In this document: in pieces, positions 35,446-45,958 of the stretch | Numbering within the stretch: position 1 is the stretch's first letter | Layout of the letters: each line of letters starts with the position of its first letter | Assembly: GCF_033095865.1 (NCBI RefSeq) | Contig: NZ_AP019365.1 | Coordinates: forward strand, 5,615,501-5,679,500 | Direction of reading: 5' to 3' | Source: Pseudomonas sp. KU43P | GTDB taxonomy: Bacteria > Pseudomonadota > Gammaproteobacteria > Pseudomonadales > Pseudomonadaceae | Length of the DNA: 64,000 bases | The notes under the pieces: model-generated | Database searches by the model: none | Told to the model about the DNA's origin: nothing | What the model saw: only the letters and a program-made list of their open reading frames with translations | Position numbers and translations under genes: made by a program

Positions 35446-36191
35446 GCCTTGCTCCCCTTCTGGCGGTCGATGCGCAGGCGGTACTGGAAGGCATCGCCGC
35501 GGTAATACAGGTGTTCGAAGTCCAGCGGCGCGCCGTCGGCGGTGTGGGTAAGGCGCTCGATGCGCATGATCGGCGCGCCCTCTTCCACCTCCAGTGCCTG
35601 GGTCAGGTCGCTGTCGGCAAGCACGGCATCGATGGCAAGGTCGGCGTGACCAAGTGCAATGCCGCAGTCGTTTTCCAGCAGCAGGAAGATGTCGCGGGTG
35701 ACCAGGTCGGCCTTTTCCAGCTTTTCCCCCACGGCCTTGGGCAGCCAGGTCAGCTCGAGCGAAACCGGCTCGCGGTTGATCAACCGCACCCGGCGGATCT
35801 CGGTCACCAGGCTGCCCTCTTCAACCTGCAGCCGCGCCGCCACCAGCGCAGTGGCCGGTACGTGGCGAAAGCTGCGCAGGCGGTTGATCACCTCGTAACC
35901 CATCTGCGTCATCGACTCGGCCAAGCCCTGCAAGGTGCTGACGTTCTGGAACGCCTTGGGTTTGGCGACAAAGGTGCCTTTGCCGTGAATCTTGAAGATC
36001 AGCCCTTCTTTCTGCAGGTCACCCAATGCCTGGCGCACAGTAATGCGGCTGACATCGAACGCCTTGCCCAGCTCGTTTTCCGAAGGCATGCGACTGTGGG
36101 GCGGGTAAGTGCCATCGAGGATGCGCTCGCGCAGCAGCTCCTTGAGCTGGGTGTAGAGCGGTACGGGGGACAGGGGGAGCAGTTCGGCCAT
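35442..36191 (-). CDS. GntR-family regulator (HutC/UTRA subfamily)
   Basis: 249 residues. An N-terminal winged helix (about 10-75: PLYTQLKELLRERI, SENELGKAFDVSRITVRQAL, GKGTFVA) and a C-terminal UTRA ligand domain (about 95-240). It is the first gene of the operon with the AprA-like, ferredoxin, HEAT and DUF971 genes, overlapping the next start by four bases. A perfect 16-bp palindrome of the HutC operator type lies 22 bases upstream of its start, which points to self-regulation. I use the ATG at the conserved MAELLPLSPV start; the frame extends further upstream through the operator. Confidence 0.88.
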   Translation of the reverse strand: MAELLPLSPVPLYTQLKELLRERILDGTYPPHSRMPSENELGKAFDVSRITVRQALGDLQKEGLIFKIHGKGTFVAKPKAFQNVSTLQGLAESMTQMGYEVINRLRSFRHVPATALVAARLQVEEGSLVTEIRRVRLINREPVSLELTWLPKAVGEKLEKADLVTRDIFLLLENDCGIALGHADLAIDAVLADSDLTQALEVEEGAPIMRIERLTHTADGAPLDFEHLYYRGDAFQYRLRIDRQKGSKA

Positions 36192-36212
36192 GGGTCTCTT
36201 CGCTGATCGATG

Positions 36213-36228
36213 ACTTGTTATAACAAGT
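36213..36228. promoter_or_regulatory. GntR/HutC-type operator palindrome
   Basis: ACTTGTTATAACAAGT, a perfect 16-bp palindrome, containing GT-TATA-AC as in the HutC-subfamily operator pattern. It sits 22 bases upstream of the GntR gene start, where binding would block transcription of the whole operon. Likely bound by that regulator. Confidence 0.75.
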
Positions 36229-36343
36229 TGTGACCAGATGTTAGCGAGCATAAGAACGGGCGGGGAAATACTGTTATTGCATATGCATAGATGGGTTTGT
36301 GGTTGCCCGAGCAACCGGGAAAAATGGCCGAAGATCAAGGCGA

Positions 36344-36372
36344 TGGACGACATCGAATCAGATGGGTATCAT
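36344..36372 (+). promoter_or_regulatory. Sigma-70 promoter of tRNA-Arg
   Basis: TGGACG (36344-36349) and TATCAT (36367-36372) with a 17-base spacer. This would start transcription a few bases before the tRNA at 36384. Confidence 0.5.
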
Positions 36373-36383
36373 GCGTGCGCGTT

Positions 36384-36460
36384 GCACTCGTAGCTCAGCT
36401 GGATAGAGTACTGCCCTCCGAAGGCAGGGGTCGTGGGTTCGAATCCCGCCGAGTGCGCCA
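36384..36460 (+). tRNA. tRNA-Arg(CCG)
   Basis: 77 bases with encoded CCA. Acceptor arm GCACTCG pairs with CGAGTGC. The D-loop has AGCTCAGCTGGATAGAG, and the anticodon stem CTGCC/GGCAG carries loop CTCCGAA with anticodon CCG at 36418-36420. The T-arm is GTGGGTTCGAATCCCGC. It reads CGG arginine codons. Confidence 0.97.
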
Positions 36461-36466
36461 TATCAG

Positions 36467-36496
36467 AAAGCCCTGGGCCCAAGCCCGGGGCTTTTT
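36467..36496 (+). terminator. Intrinsic terminator after tRNA-Arg
   Basis: Stem AAAGCCCTGGGC / GCCCGGGGCTTT (one T-G wobble) with a four-base loop and a run of five T, starting seven bases after the tRNA 3' end. Confidence 0.9.
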
Positions 36497-36597
36497 CATT
36501 TGTGCGACATATCGCATTCTGGCACTCCCGTGCCACGGGGCATTGGTGATAGCGTGAGCATCCCTTTTCACCGTAACGCGAAGGAATGCGCACCCCC

Positions 36598-38325
36598 ATG
36601 CTCCTGAAAAAACTGACCGCAACCGTGCTGCTGGCCAGCGCCGGGCTGCTCACGCTCCCAGCTCAGGCCAACCTGACGCAGGAACAGTCCGCCGCCATCA
36701 TCAAGGCATACGACGGCGCCGACCCTGCCAACTTCAAGGCGTTTCTCGGCAAGCTCAACGGCAGTGACCTGGCCAAGGCCGACAACCTCGGGGCAACCCT
36801 CGATGCCTTCCTCGCCAGCAAGCCCTTGAGCGCCGACCAGCAGCACGAAATCAACCGCCTGCTGGGCCTGTACACCCGCATCAAATACGGCAAGGCCGCC
36901 ACCGAAACCCTGCGTGAACTGGTAGCCATCCCCACCTTCAGCGTCGATGGCGTGCCGCAGCACGAGAACCCCGAGTTCCTCAAGATCGCCGACAAGATCA
37001 AGGCCCTGGCCGAAGGTTTCGGCCTGACCTTCCGCAACATCGACAACCGCGTGTACGAGATTTCCCTCGGCGCGGGCAAGGAAGTCGTCGGTATCCATGC
37101 TCACGCCGACGTAGTGCCGGTCAACCCGGACAACTGGAAGCTGGACGACGGCACCCGCCTGGACCCGTTCAAGGTCACCCTGGTCGGCGACCGCATGTAC
37201 GGGCGCGGTACTGAAGACGACAAGAACGGCATCGTCGTGGCGCTGTATGCGCTGAAGGTGGCCAAAGACGAACAGCTGCCCTTGGCCCGGCAGTTCAAGC
37301 TGCTGATCGACACCACCGAAGAAACCAGCGGCGAGGCTATCCCCTACTACTTCGCCCGCAACCCGACGCCTGACTACAACCTGGCGCTCGACGGCGGCTA
37401 CCCGGTGGTGATCGCCGAGAAAGGCTACGGCACGATCATGGCCAGCTTCAGCAAGCGCCCAGGCAGCGGCAAGGGTGCGGAAATCATCAACCTTACCGGC
37501 GGCTTGGCCACCAACCAGATTCCTACGACGTCCGTGGCAACGCTCAAGAGCGACAACCCGGCGCAATTGGCCACACAGCTTGAAAAAGCCGGTGCCGAGT
37601 ACGTGAAGCGCAACGGTACCGACTTCAAGATCGACGCCAAGGCCGACGGCGACAAGGTGCTGCTCACGGTCACAGGCGTTTCGGCCCACTCTTCCGAGCC
37701 GGAATCCGGGGTCAACCCAGTGGCACGCATGCTCGACTTCATCAACGGCCTAGGCCAGCAGGTGCCTCTCAAGCACAACCACTTCACCGATGCTGCTCGT
37801 TATGCCGCCGACAACTGGGGCCTGGACTACCTGGGCAACAAGCTAGGCGTTGCGTTCAAGGATGATTTCATGGGCCCGCTGACGGCCTCGCTGACTTTTG
37901 TAGGCGTGGATGAAAAAGGCCTGAAACTGGCGGTGAACCTGCGCATTCCAAAGGGCAAGCCGCTGGCCACGATCAAGGACGAACTGGCCGACAAACTGGG
38001 CAAGTGGACACGCCAGAGCCACACGTCGGTGGCCTTCAACTACAGCCTCGACGAGCCGATGTTCCGCAACCCCGAGGGTGAGTGGGTCAAGGCTTTGCTC
38101 GATGTGGCCAGCGAGAACCTGGGCATGAAGCATGCGTTCGGCACGTCTGCCGGCGCTACCTCGGTGCATGACCTGCCTAACGGCGTGCAGTTCGGGCTGG
38201 CAATGCCGGACGTGAAGTACACCGGACACAACGACAACGAGTTCAAGACCGTGGAACAGTTCATGCTCGACCTGCAGGTAGTGAGCGAGATGGTGGCGCG
38301 GATCGGGCAGATGCCGAACCTCTGA
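36598..38325 (+). CDS. Exported M20-family dipeptidase
   Basis: 575 residues, zinc peptidase of the M20 family with a dipeptidase (PepV-like) layout. An N-terminal signal peptide ends near residue 25 (PAQA before NLT). Metal ligands and catalytic residues sit in [19 protein letters not shown], the TTEETSGEA pair of glutamates, LALDGGYPV, and the C-terminal TGHNDNEF. An inserted lid domain spans the middle. It likely trims dipeptides in the periplasm. Start choice: AAGGA directly touches a first ATG at 36586, so I prefer the second ATG, though its spacing is long. Confidence 0.85.
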   Translation: MLLKKLTATVLLASAGLLTLPAQANLTQEQSAAIIKAYDGADPANFKAFLGKLNGSDLAKADNLGATLDAFLASKPLSADQQHEINRLLGLYTRIKYGKAATETLRELVAIPTFSVDGVPQHENPEFLKIADKIKALAEGFGLTFRNIDNRVYEISLGAGKEVVGIHAHADVVPVNPDNWKLDDGTRLDPFKVTLVGDRMYGRGTEDDKNGIVVALYALKVAKDEQLPLARQFKLLIDTTEETSGEAIPYYFARNPTPDYNLALDGGYPVVIAEKGYGTIMASFSKRPGSGKGAEIINLTGGLATNQIPTTSVATLKSDNPAQLATQLEKAGAEYVKRNGTDFKIDAKADGDKVLLTVTGVSAHSSEPESGVNPVARMLDFINGLGQQVPLKHNHFTDAARYAADNWGLDYLGNKLGVAFKDDFMGPLTASLTFVGVDEKGLKLAVNLRIPKGKPLATIKDELADKLGKWTRQSHTSVAFNYSLDEPMFRNPEGEWVKALLDVASENLGMKHAFGTSAGATSVHDLPNGVQFGLAMPDVKYTGHNDNEFKTVEQFMLDLQVVSEMVARIGQMPNL

Positions 38326-38334
38326 ATCGCCATT

Positions 38335-38397
38335 AGGGCCTATCGCCAGCAAACCGAGTGGTGAACATGTGGGCGCCGGCTTGCCGGCGATAGGGCC
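38335..38397. repeat. REP pair 8
   Basis: Short, tightly spaced REP pair after the M20 peptidase. The first arm is diverged (ATCGCCAGCAAACCG), the second intact. Confidence 0.8.
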
Positions 38398-38528
38398 AAT
38401 CCGTTCATGCGCCAAATCATGACGTTTTTCAATCGGCTCCATGCCGTTTCCTGCATTGCCGTGCAGGCCGGCGTGCCGGATGCTTTATTTACTCCAAGAG
38501 CTCGGTTTTTCCACCCGCAGAGGCCCGT

Positions 38529-38966
38529 ATGAAGAACGTCGAAGAAATCCTGAAAACCAAGTCCCAGCACCAGACCGTGTACACCATCGGCCCGGGTGAC
38601 TCGGTGCTCGACGCCCTGAAAATACTGGCGGAGAAAAACGTCGGTGCGCTCCCAGTGGTTGAAAACGACAAGGTGGTGGGCATCGTCAGCGAGCGTGACT
38701 ACGCCCGCAAGCTGGTGCTCAAGGGGCGTTCTTCGGCAGCCACGCCGGTGCGGGATATCATGAGCGCGCCGGTGGTCACGGTCGAGCCGAAGCAGAACCT
38801 CGAGTACTGCATGAACCTGATGACCGACCGTCACCTGCGCCACCTGCCGGTGGTCAGCGATGGCGAGCTGCTGGGCCTGTTGTCTATTGGCGACCTGGTC
38901 AAGGAAACCATCAAGGAGCAGGCCAGCCTGATCCGTCAACTGGAACAGTACATCCGCGGCGAATAA
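38529..38966 (+). CDS. CBS-domain pair protein
   Basis: 145 residues with two CBS domains (about 10-65 and 75-130): DSVLDALKILAEKNVGALPVV, VGIVSERDYARKL, then PVVTVEPKQNLEYCMNLMTDRHLRHLPVV and GLLSIGDLVK. Such stand-alone proteins bind adenosine nucleotides and act as small energy or redox sensors. A short helical tail follows. It is preceded by the REP pair and its own spacer and is convergent with the next gene, five bases away. Confidence 0.88.
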   Translation: MKNVEEILKTKSQHQTVYTIGPGDSVLDALKILAEKNVGALPVVENDKVVGIVSERDYARKLVLKGRSSAATPVRDIMSAPVVTVEPKQNLEYCMNLMTDRHLRHLPVVSDGELLGLLSIGDLVKETIKEQASLIRQLEQYIRGE

Positions 38967-38971
38967 GCCGC

Positions 38972-39610
38972 TCAGTGGTAGGCGCGTTCCAGCTCGTCCA
39001 GCTGATGGTCGAAGCTGCGCAGGCGCGCCGACCAGGTATACACCAGCACTTCCAGATCCCGGTTAAGCACCGCCGTGTTGCCATGCCCGTTGCTCGAGGG
39101 TTCGCACAGGTCGAGCTGGTAACGCTCCCGCGCCATGGCCGTGGCCACGCTGGAGAGGTCGCGGGCATTGGCCAGCCAATGATGGTGATGGTCGTGAATC
39201 TCGCGGTCGAGTACTCGGCACTGGCGTTTCAGGGCATCCAGGCTCTGCTCCAGCGGCGTGCCCTTGAGCTCGCCCATCACTTCTTCGAAGGTGCGCCCCG
39301 AATGCCAGTAGCTACCCCAGAAGTAACGGTCGAACACCGTCTCGACCCGACGTAGCGCGACCTTGGTGTTCCAGATGGTCAGCAATGTTCGCCCCTGAGC
39401 CACTTCACGTTTGTTCAGGTGCAATTGCTGCCAGGCTATCCATGTCAGCCCCAGTAACGCGACCGCCGCGGTGATCGCCGCAGCCGCATAGAGGAACTGA
39501 ACGGCCTGGTTCATATGCTGGGTGTGGCGGATACCATAGAAGTAACCGGCCGTCAGGGTGCCCAGGATCGTCACGGAGCACCAGAAACCTGGTGCGTAGG
39601 GATCTTTCAT
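38972..39610 (-). CDS. Hypothetical membrane protein
   Basis: About 212 residues, not recognised. Two membrane segments lie near residues 8-25 and 35-60, followed by a soluble helical region. A histidine run (HDHHHHW) occurs near residue 142. I start at the ATG after GGGGAT; a frame from 39664 adds 18 residues. No catalytic motif is evident. It lies between the CBS gene and the DUF2789 gene on the minus strand. A signalling or envelope role cannot be claimed. Confidence 0.7.
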   Translation of the reverse strand: MKDPYAPGFWCSVTILGTLTAGYFYGIRHTQHMNQAVQFLYAAAAITAAVALLGLTWIAWQQLHLNKREVAQGRTLLTIWNTKVALRRVETVFDRYFWGSYWHSGRTFEEVMGELKGTPLEQSLDALKRQCRVLDREIHDHHHHWLANARDLSSVATAMARERYQLDLCEPSSNGHGNTAVLNRDLEVLVYTWSARLRSFDHQLDELERAYH

Positions 39611-39682
39611 AGCGCCTATCCCCTTCTTGTTTTTCCTGAGCATAGCAACGGCCAAATCACTCATCAGGTGCCACTCGGCGCT

Positions 39683-39925
39683 TTATTTTCGCGGGCGACG
39701 CAAGGCCTCGTTGAGCTGATCGAAGGGCACTGCCCAATCGGAATCCTCAATGATGCTTTCCTTCAGGAATGTTCTTTGAGAGTCGGTCCAGAACGGCGCA
39801 TCCACCAGCTTGATTTCATTCTTCAGTGGCGAATGACTGGTGATGAACTGGTCGATGCTATTCGGGTCGTCGGCCAACCCCAGCTGCTTGAATAGTTCGG
39901 CGAATGGATGTGTCGGTGCGTCCAT
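39683..39925 (-). CDS. DUF2789-family protein
   Basis: 80 residues. It matches my recollection of the DUF2789 family of small gammaproteobacterial proteins: a start of the form MDxPTHxxxxLFxQLGL, then SIDQFITSHSPL, LVDAPFWTDSQRTFLKESI and DSDWAVPFDQLNEAL. Fully soluble and acidic. Function is unknown. It lies 72 bases upstream of the membrane protein gene on the same strand. Confidence 0.75.
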   Translation of the reverse strand: MDAPTHPFAELFKQLGLADDPNSIDQFITSHSPLKNEIKLVDAPFWTDSQRTFLKESIIEDSDWAVPFDQLNEALRRPRK

Positions 39926-39987
39926 TGTTCCTCCTCATGTGCCGGGCAGGCCGTCCACGACGCCAACCCGGCATTGGTGTGAGCACA

Positions 39988-40446
39988 TCAGCACAGCTCG
40001 CGTACTTCGGCTTGCGGTACCAGCTTGAGGTACTGCTCCATGCTCATGTGGATCAGGTGATCGTGGTCACCCGCCTCCAGGTAGACATCACCCTGGCGGG
40101 TAAGGCTCGAATCAAGCAGCATTTTTATCTGGTAGGCGTCTCCCATGGCCGGGATGGCGCCGCGCTCGCAATCACCGAACAGGCTTGGCAGGCCGCTTTC
40201 GCGAGTCAGTTGCCAGGCGCCGGACACGCGCACTTTGCTCATGTCCAGGTGACGGTTGGCCGGTAGCACGGCCATGATGTAGTTGCCATGGCGGTCATCG
40301 AGCATGACCGACTTGGCGACCCGTTCGGCGGGTACCCCGGCCGTGCGCGCCGACTCCAGGCTGGTGGCCGAATGTGGATGGGGAATGATGTCGTAGTCGC
40401 AGTTGGCCTGGTCCAGGCGCTGCTGCAAGGTCTTGGCCATACGCAT
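39988..40446 (-). CDS. YbaK/EbsC-family aminoacyl-tRNA deacylase
   Basis: 152 residues, one YbaK/ProX-like domain. SLESARTAGVPAERVAKSVMLDD, the ILPANRHLDMSKVR-like segment (here VLPANRHLDMSKV), and GDCERGAIPAMGDAY are family landmarks; the lysine in AKSV is the conserved one. Members hydrolyse mischarged tRNA (for example Ala- or Cys-tRNA-Pro) in trans. GGAGGT precedes the chosen ATG by five bases. The exact substrate tRNA is not readable. Confidence 0.83.
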   Translation of the reverse strand: MRMAKTLQQRLDQANCDYDIIPHPHSATSLESARTAGVPAERVAKSVMLDDRHGNYIMAVLPANRHLDMSKVRVSGAWQLTRESGLPSLFGDCERGAIPAMGDAYQIKMLLDSSLTRQGDVYLEAGDHDHLIHMSMEQYLKLVPQAEVRELC

Positions 40447-40544
40447 GATGCACCTCCGGTTTCGCCCCCCAATCTTCAAGTTTAGGCCGTACCCCGGCAG
40501 CCACAGCTAAACTTCTAGAACAGAGACCCACGAGGTGACGACAG

Positions 40545-41891
40545 GTGCTCACTCGCTGTTGCCGCTGGTTGATGCTGTTGCTGGTACTTGGCTTCGTTCC
40601 GAGTAGCCAGGCAGCGCCCGGCGCGGTCTGGGTGCTGAGCATCGATGACGCCATCGGTCCCGCCAGTGCCGACTATCTGGTGCGCAGCCTGCAGCAGGCC
40701 GATGAGCAGGGCGCGCAGTTGGTGGTGATCCGCATGGATACTCCCGGCGGGCTCGACAGTGCCATGCGCCAGATGATCAAGGCGATCCTCGCCAGCCCGG
40801 TGCCGGTTGCGACCTTCGTTGCGCCCAGCGGCGCCCGCGCCGCCAGCGCCGGCACCTACATCCTCTATGCCAGCCACGTAGCAGCCATGGCCCCAGGCAC
40901 CAACCTGGGCGCGGCGACGCCGGTGCAGATCGGTGGCGCACCAGGCATGCCCAAGGACGACAAGGCCAAGCCGGGCAGCGATGAAGAAACCCTCGCGCGC
41001 AAGCAGGTCAACGATGCCGCAGCCTACATCCGTGGCCTGGCCCAACTGCGCGGGCGCAATGCCGATTGGGCCGAGCAGGCGGTGCGCGATGCCGTGAGCC
41101 TGCCCGCCAGCGAAGCGCTGCGCCTGAAAGTGATCGATCAGCTGGCCAACGACCTGCCCGACCTCATGCGCCAGCTCGACGGCAAGACCGTGACCGCCGC
41201 CGACCAGCCGCGACGGCTCAGTACCCGAGATGCCAACCTGGTGGAGCACCTGCCGGACTGGCGCACACGCCTGCTGGCGGTCATCACCAACCCCAGCGTG
41301 GCGCTGATCCTGATCATGATCGGGGTCTACGGCCTGTTGTTCGAGTTCATGAACCCCGGATCCACGGTCGGTGGCGTGGTCGGTGGCATCTGCCTGCTGC
41401 TGGCGCTGTATGCCCTGCAATTGTTGCCAGTGAGCTTCGCCGGGGTGGCGCTGATTCTGCTCGGCATCGCCTTCATGATCGCCGAGGCATTGCTCCCCAG
41501 TTTTGGGGTGGTCGGTTTCGGCGGCATCGTGGCCTTCGTCATCGGCGCACTGATTCTGGTCGACACCGATGCCCCGGATTTCGGCATCCCGCTGTCGCTG
41601 ATCGCCCCCCTGGCCGTGCTCTCGGCGTTGCTGATCGGCAGCGTGCTGGGCATGGCCATGAAAGCACGCAGGCGAGCGTTGGTCAGCGGTGATGCGGGCC
41701 TGGTCGGCAGCCTGGTCACTGTAACCCAGGTGACTGCGGACAACCCCTTCCGCGGCTCTGTCCAGGCCCAGGGGGAACAGTGGCAAGTGCACTGCGCGAC
41801 ACCCCTGCAAACCGGCCAGCACGTGCGAGTCACGGCACGCCAAGGGGTCATGCTGGAAGTGAGCGCCGCCGCAGCGGCGCAAGGGGAATGA
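40545..41891 (+). CDS. NfeD-family membrane serine protease
   Basis: 448 residues, GTG start after GAGGTGA. A signal peptide (to about residue 23) leads a ClpP-like protease domain (about 28-200) with the nucleophile S101 in AASAGTY and the earlier RMDTPGGL. Four to five membrane segments follow (about 250-375), then a C-terminal OB-fold (NfeD) domain near 385-440. Its stop overlaps the start region of the stomatin gene, the usual NfeD-stomatin pairing. In archaeal relatives the protease cleaves the stomatin C-terminus. Likely membrane quality control. Confidence 0.9.
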   Translation: MLTRCCRWLMLLLVLGFVPSSQAAPGAVWVLSIDDAIGPASADYLVRSLQQADEQGAQLVVIRMDTPGGLDSAMRQMIKAILASPVPVATFVAPSGARAASAGTYILYASHVAAMAPGTNLGAATPVQIGGAPGMPKDDKAKPGSDEETLARKQVNDAAAYIRGLAQLRGRNADWAEQAVRDAVSLPASEALRLKVIDQLANDLPDLMRQLDGKTVTAADQPRRLSTRDANLVEHLPDWRTRLLAVITNPSVALILIMIGVYGLLFEFMNPGSTVGGVVGGICLLLALYALQLLPVSFAGVALILLGIAFMIAEALLPSFGVVGFGGIVAFVIGALILVDTDAPDFGIPLSLIAPLAVLSALLIGSVLGMAMKARRRALVSGDAGLVGSLVTVTQVTADNPFRGSVQAQGEQWQVHCATPLQTGQHVRVTARQGVMLEVSAAAAAQGE

Positions 41892-41893
41892 CG

Positions 41894-42646
41894 ATGTTCA
41901 TGCAAGTGGGTTTTGGCGCCGTGCTGATCGTGCTGGCGATGTTGCTGCTCTCGGCGTTTCGCATCCTGCGCGAGTACGAGCGCGGCGTGGTGTTCCAGCT
42001 GGGGCGCTTCTGGCAGGTCAAGGGGCCGGGGTTGATCCTGCTGATCCCGGTGATCCAGCAGATGGTGCGGGTCGATCTTCGCACCGTGGTGCTGGATGTA
42101 CCGCCGCAGGATGTGATCACCCGCGACAACGTGTCGGTCAAGGTCAACGCCGTGCTGTACTTTCGCGTGCTAGATCCACAGAAGGCGATCATCCAGGTCG
42201 AGGACTTCCTGGTCGCCACCAGCCAACTGGCGCAAACCACGTTGCGCGCGGTCCTGGGCAAGCACGAACTGGACGAACTGCTGGCCGAGCGCGAACAGCT
42301 CAACCTGGACATCCGCCAGGTGCTGGACGCACAGACCGATGCCTGGGGCATCAAGGTGGCCAATGTCGAGATCAAGCATGTCGACCTCAACGAATCGATG
42401 GTTCGCGCCATCGCCCGCCAGGCCGAGGCGGAACGCGAGCGGCGGGCCAAAGTCATTCATGCCGAAGGCGAGCTGCAGGCTTCGGAGAAACTGATGCAAG
42501 CGGCGCAGATGCTGAGCAGGGAACCAGGAGCCATGCAATTGCGGTACATGCAGACGCTGGGGTCGATTGCCGGGGACAAAAGTTCGACCATCGTGTTTCC
42601 GATGCCGTTGGACTTGCTCAAAGGGATGGTGGACAGGCAGAAATGA
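41894..42646 (+). CDS. Stomatin-like (slipin) membrane protein
   Basis: 250 residues, SPFH/band 7 family. One N-terminal membrane segment (about 5-25), then the SPFH domain ([58 protein letters not shown]) and a coiled coil with [11 protein letters not shown]. It is paired with the NfeD protease. I choose the ATG seven bases after AAGGGG; an ATG two codons upstream overlaps the nfeD stop. It probably forms oligomeric membrane assemblies. Confidence 0.9.
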   Translation: MFMQVGFGAVLIVLAMLLLSAFRILREYERGVVFQLGRFWQVKGPGLILLIPVIQQMVRVDLRTVVLDVPPQDVITRDNVSVKVNAVLYFRVLDPQKAIIQVEDFLVATSQLAQTTLRAVLGKHELDELLAEREQLNLDIRQVLDAQTDAWGIKVANVEIKHVDLNESMVRAIARQAEAERERRAKVIHAEGELQASEKLMQAAQMLSREPGAMQLRYMQTLGSIAGDKSSTIVFPMPLDLLKGMVDRQK

Positions 42647-42670
42647 AAAAGGGCCTCTACGAGGCCCCTT
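42645..42670. terminator. Terminator between slipin and LysE genes
   Basis: Perfect seven-base stem GGGCCTC-tac-GAGGCCC between convergent genes. On the minus strand it ends in TTTTT after the LysE-type gene. The plus strand has no T-run, so it is best read as the minus-strand terminator. Confidence 0.8.
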
Positions 42671-42679
42671 GGCAAGCGA

Positions 42680-43312
42680 TCAGATTGGCGCCCGGCGCAA
42701 AGTCGCCAGGAACGTGGCTGCTCCAATGAACAACCCGGCAAAGGTCCGGTTCAAGCGCTTCTGCTGCTTGGGCGTGCGCAGCAAGCGCAGCACTCGCGAA
42801 GCCAGCCCGGTGTATCCCGCCATCACCAGCATGTCGACGCTGACCATGGTGACCGTGATCGCGATGTACTGCGGCAGCAGGGGTGCATGGGGATTAAGGA
42901 ATTGCGGCAGCACTGCCAGCATGAACACCAGCGCTTTGGGGTTGCTGACATTGACCAGGAAACCACGGAATACCAGGCTCAACGGCTTGCCGATCGGGCG
43001 CACGCCCGATTCTTCGGTCATGTCCATCGGCAAGGCGCGCCATTGCTTGTAGGCCAGGTATATCAGGTAGGCAACGCCGAACCACTTGATGATCTGGAAG
43101 GCGGTAGCGGAAGCGGCGAGGATGGCGCCAACGCCAGCGGCAATGATGGCGATCTGTACGATCAGGCCCAGCTGCAGGCCCAGAGCGTTCCAGTAACCGC
43201 GCCAGAAACCGTACTGTAGGCCGCTGGACATCGAGGCAATCGCCCCGGCACCCGGTGAAAGGCTGATCACCCAACACGCGGCAAAGAAGCCCAACCATAC
43301 TTCCATCGACAT
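42680..43312 (-). CDS. LysE/RhtB-family amino acid exporter
   Basis: 210 residues with six hydrophobic segments. The N-terminal SLSPGAGAIASMSSGLQYG matches the RhtB signature, and PKALVFMLAVLPQFL in the middle is also typical. It exports amino acids or their analogues, perhaps homoserine or threonine; the substrate cannot be fixed. GAGG precedes the ATG. It is transcribed toward the slipin gene and ends in the shared hairpin. Confidence 0.87.
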   Translation of the reverse strand: MSMEVWLGFFAACWVISLSPGAGAIASMSSGLQYGFWRGYWNALGLQLGLIVQIAIIAAGVGAILAASATAFQIIKWFGVAYLIYLAYKQWRALPMDMTEESGVRPIGKPLSLVFRGFLVNVSNPKALVFMLAVLPQFLNPHAPLLPQYIAITVTMVSVDMLVMAGYTGLASRVLRLLRTPKQQKRLNRTFAGLFIGAATFLATLRRAPI

Positions 43313-43399
43313 CACACACCTCGCTCAACATATGTTGCAAAACGTTAAGCTAAGGGGCTGGTGAAAAAATGACCAGAGAAATTTTGTGTAGCGTCTCCC

Positions 43400-43493
43400 G
43401 GCCCTATCGCCGGCGAGCCGGCTCCCACAGGTACTGCACAGGTCTTCAATCCTGTGATTTGCCTGTGGGAGCCGGCTTGCCGGCGATAGGGCC
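43400..43493. repeat. REP pair 9
   Basis: Inverted REP pair between the start of the LysE-type gene and the stop of yheS (both minus strand). Arms are nearly perfect. Confidence 0.9.
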
Positions 43494-43514
43494 AGCACAC
43501 ACGACATCAATTTC

Positions 43515-45425
<1,911 letters not shown>

Positions 45426-45475
45426 GATGGTCGCGGAGTCTACCAGCTTCCTCGGCCCGTAGCGTGAGTGGAATC

Positions 45476-45958
45476 ATGTACACCGACCTGTGGAAACACG
45501 CCCTGGCCCTGTATGCACGGCCCGGTGTCGAAACGGCTTGCCTGCACCTTCAGGCATCGGGCGCCGATGTCTGCCTACTGTTGTGCGCGACCTGGTTGCA
45601 AGCCCGCGGCGTGGCGCCGGACCCTGCGCGCGTGCAGGCTTTGCATGCGCTCGCGAGACCCTGGCAGCAAGAAGTGGTGATGCCCCTGCGCAGCCTGAGG
45701 CAGGCGTGGCGAACACCGGCACAGCAAGACCCGCAACTGGCGGCGCTGAGAGAACACGTGAAAGGGCTGGAGCTTCAAGCGGAAAGGACGTTGTTGGAAC
45801 GCCTGCAGGCATGTGCGCAGCAATGGCCCGCAGACGCGCAAGCGAGCGCTGAAGATTGGCTGGCCTGGCTGGCACCCGACCAGGCCCGTGGCCACGACGC
45901 GCTGGAACCGCTGCGCGTCGCGGCCGCTGGGCTTCAGGAGGCCGAAGACGGCGCCTGA
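45476..45958 (+). CDS. TIGR02444-family protein
   Basis: 160 residues of unknown function. The start MYTDLWKHALALYARPGVE with CLHLQASGADVCLLLCATWL is the family signature as I recall it. It is alpha-helical and has no signal peptide. I start at the ATG rather than a GTG four codons upstream because GTGGA is well placed for the ATG. Its last 25 bases overlap the 3' end of algP on the opposite strand. The gene stands beside algP in pseudomonads. Confidence 0.8.
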   Translation: MYTDLWKHALALYARPGVETACLHLQASGADVCLLLCATWLQARGVAPDPARVQALHALARPWQQEVVMPLRSLRQAWRTPAQQDPQLAALREHVKGLELQAERTLLERLQACAQQWPADAQASAEDWLAWLAPDQARGHDALEPLRVAAAGLQEAEDGA

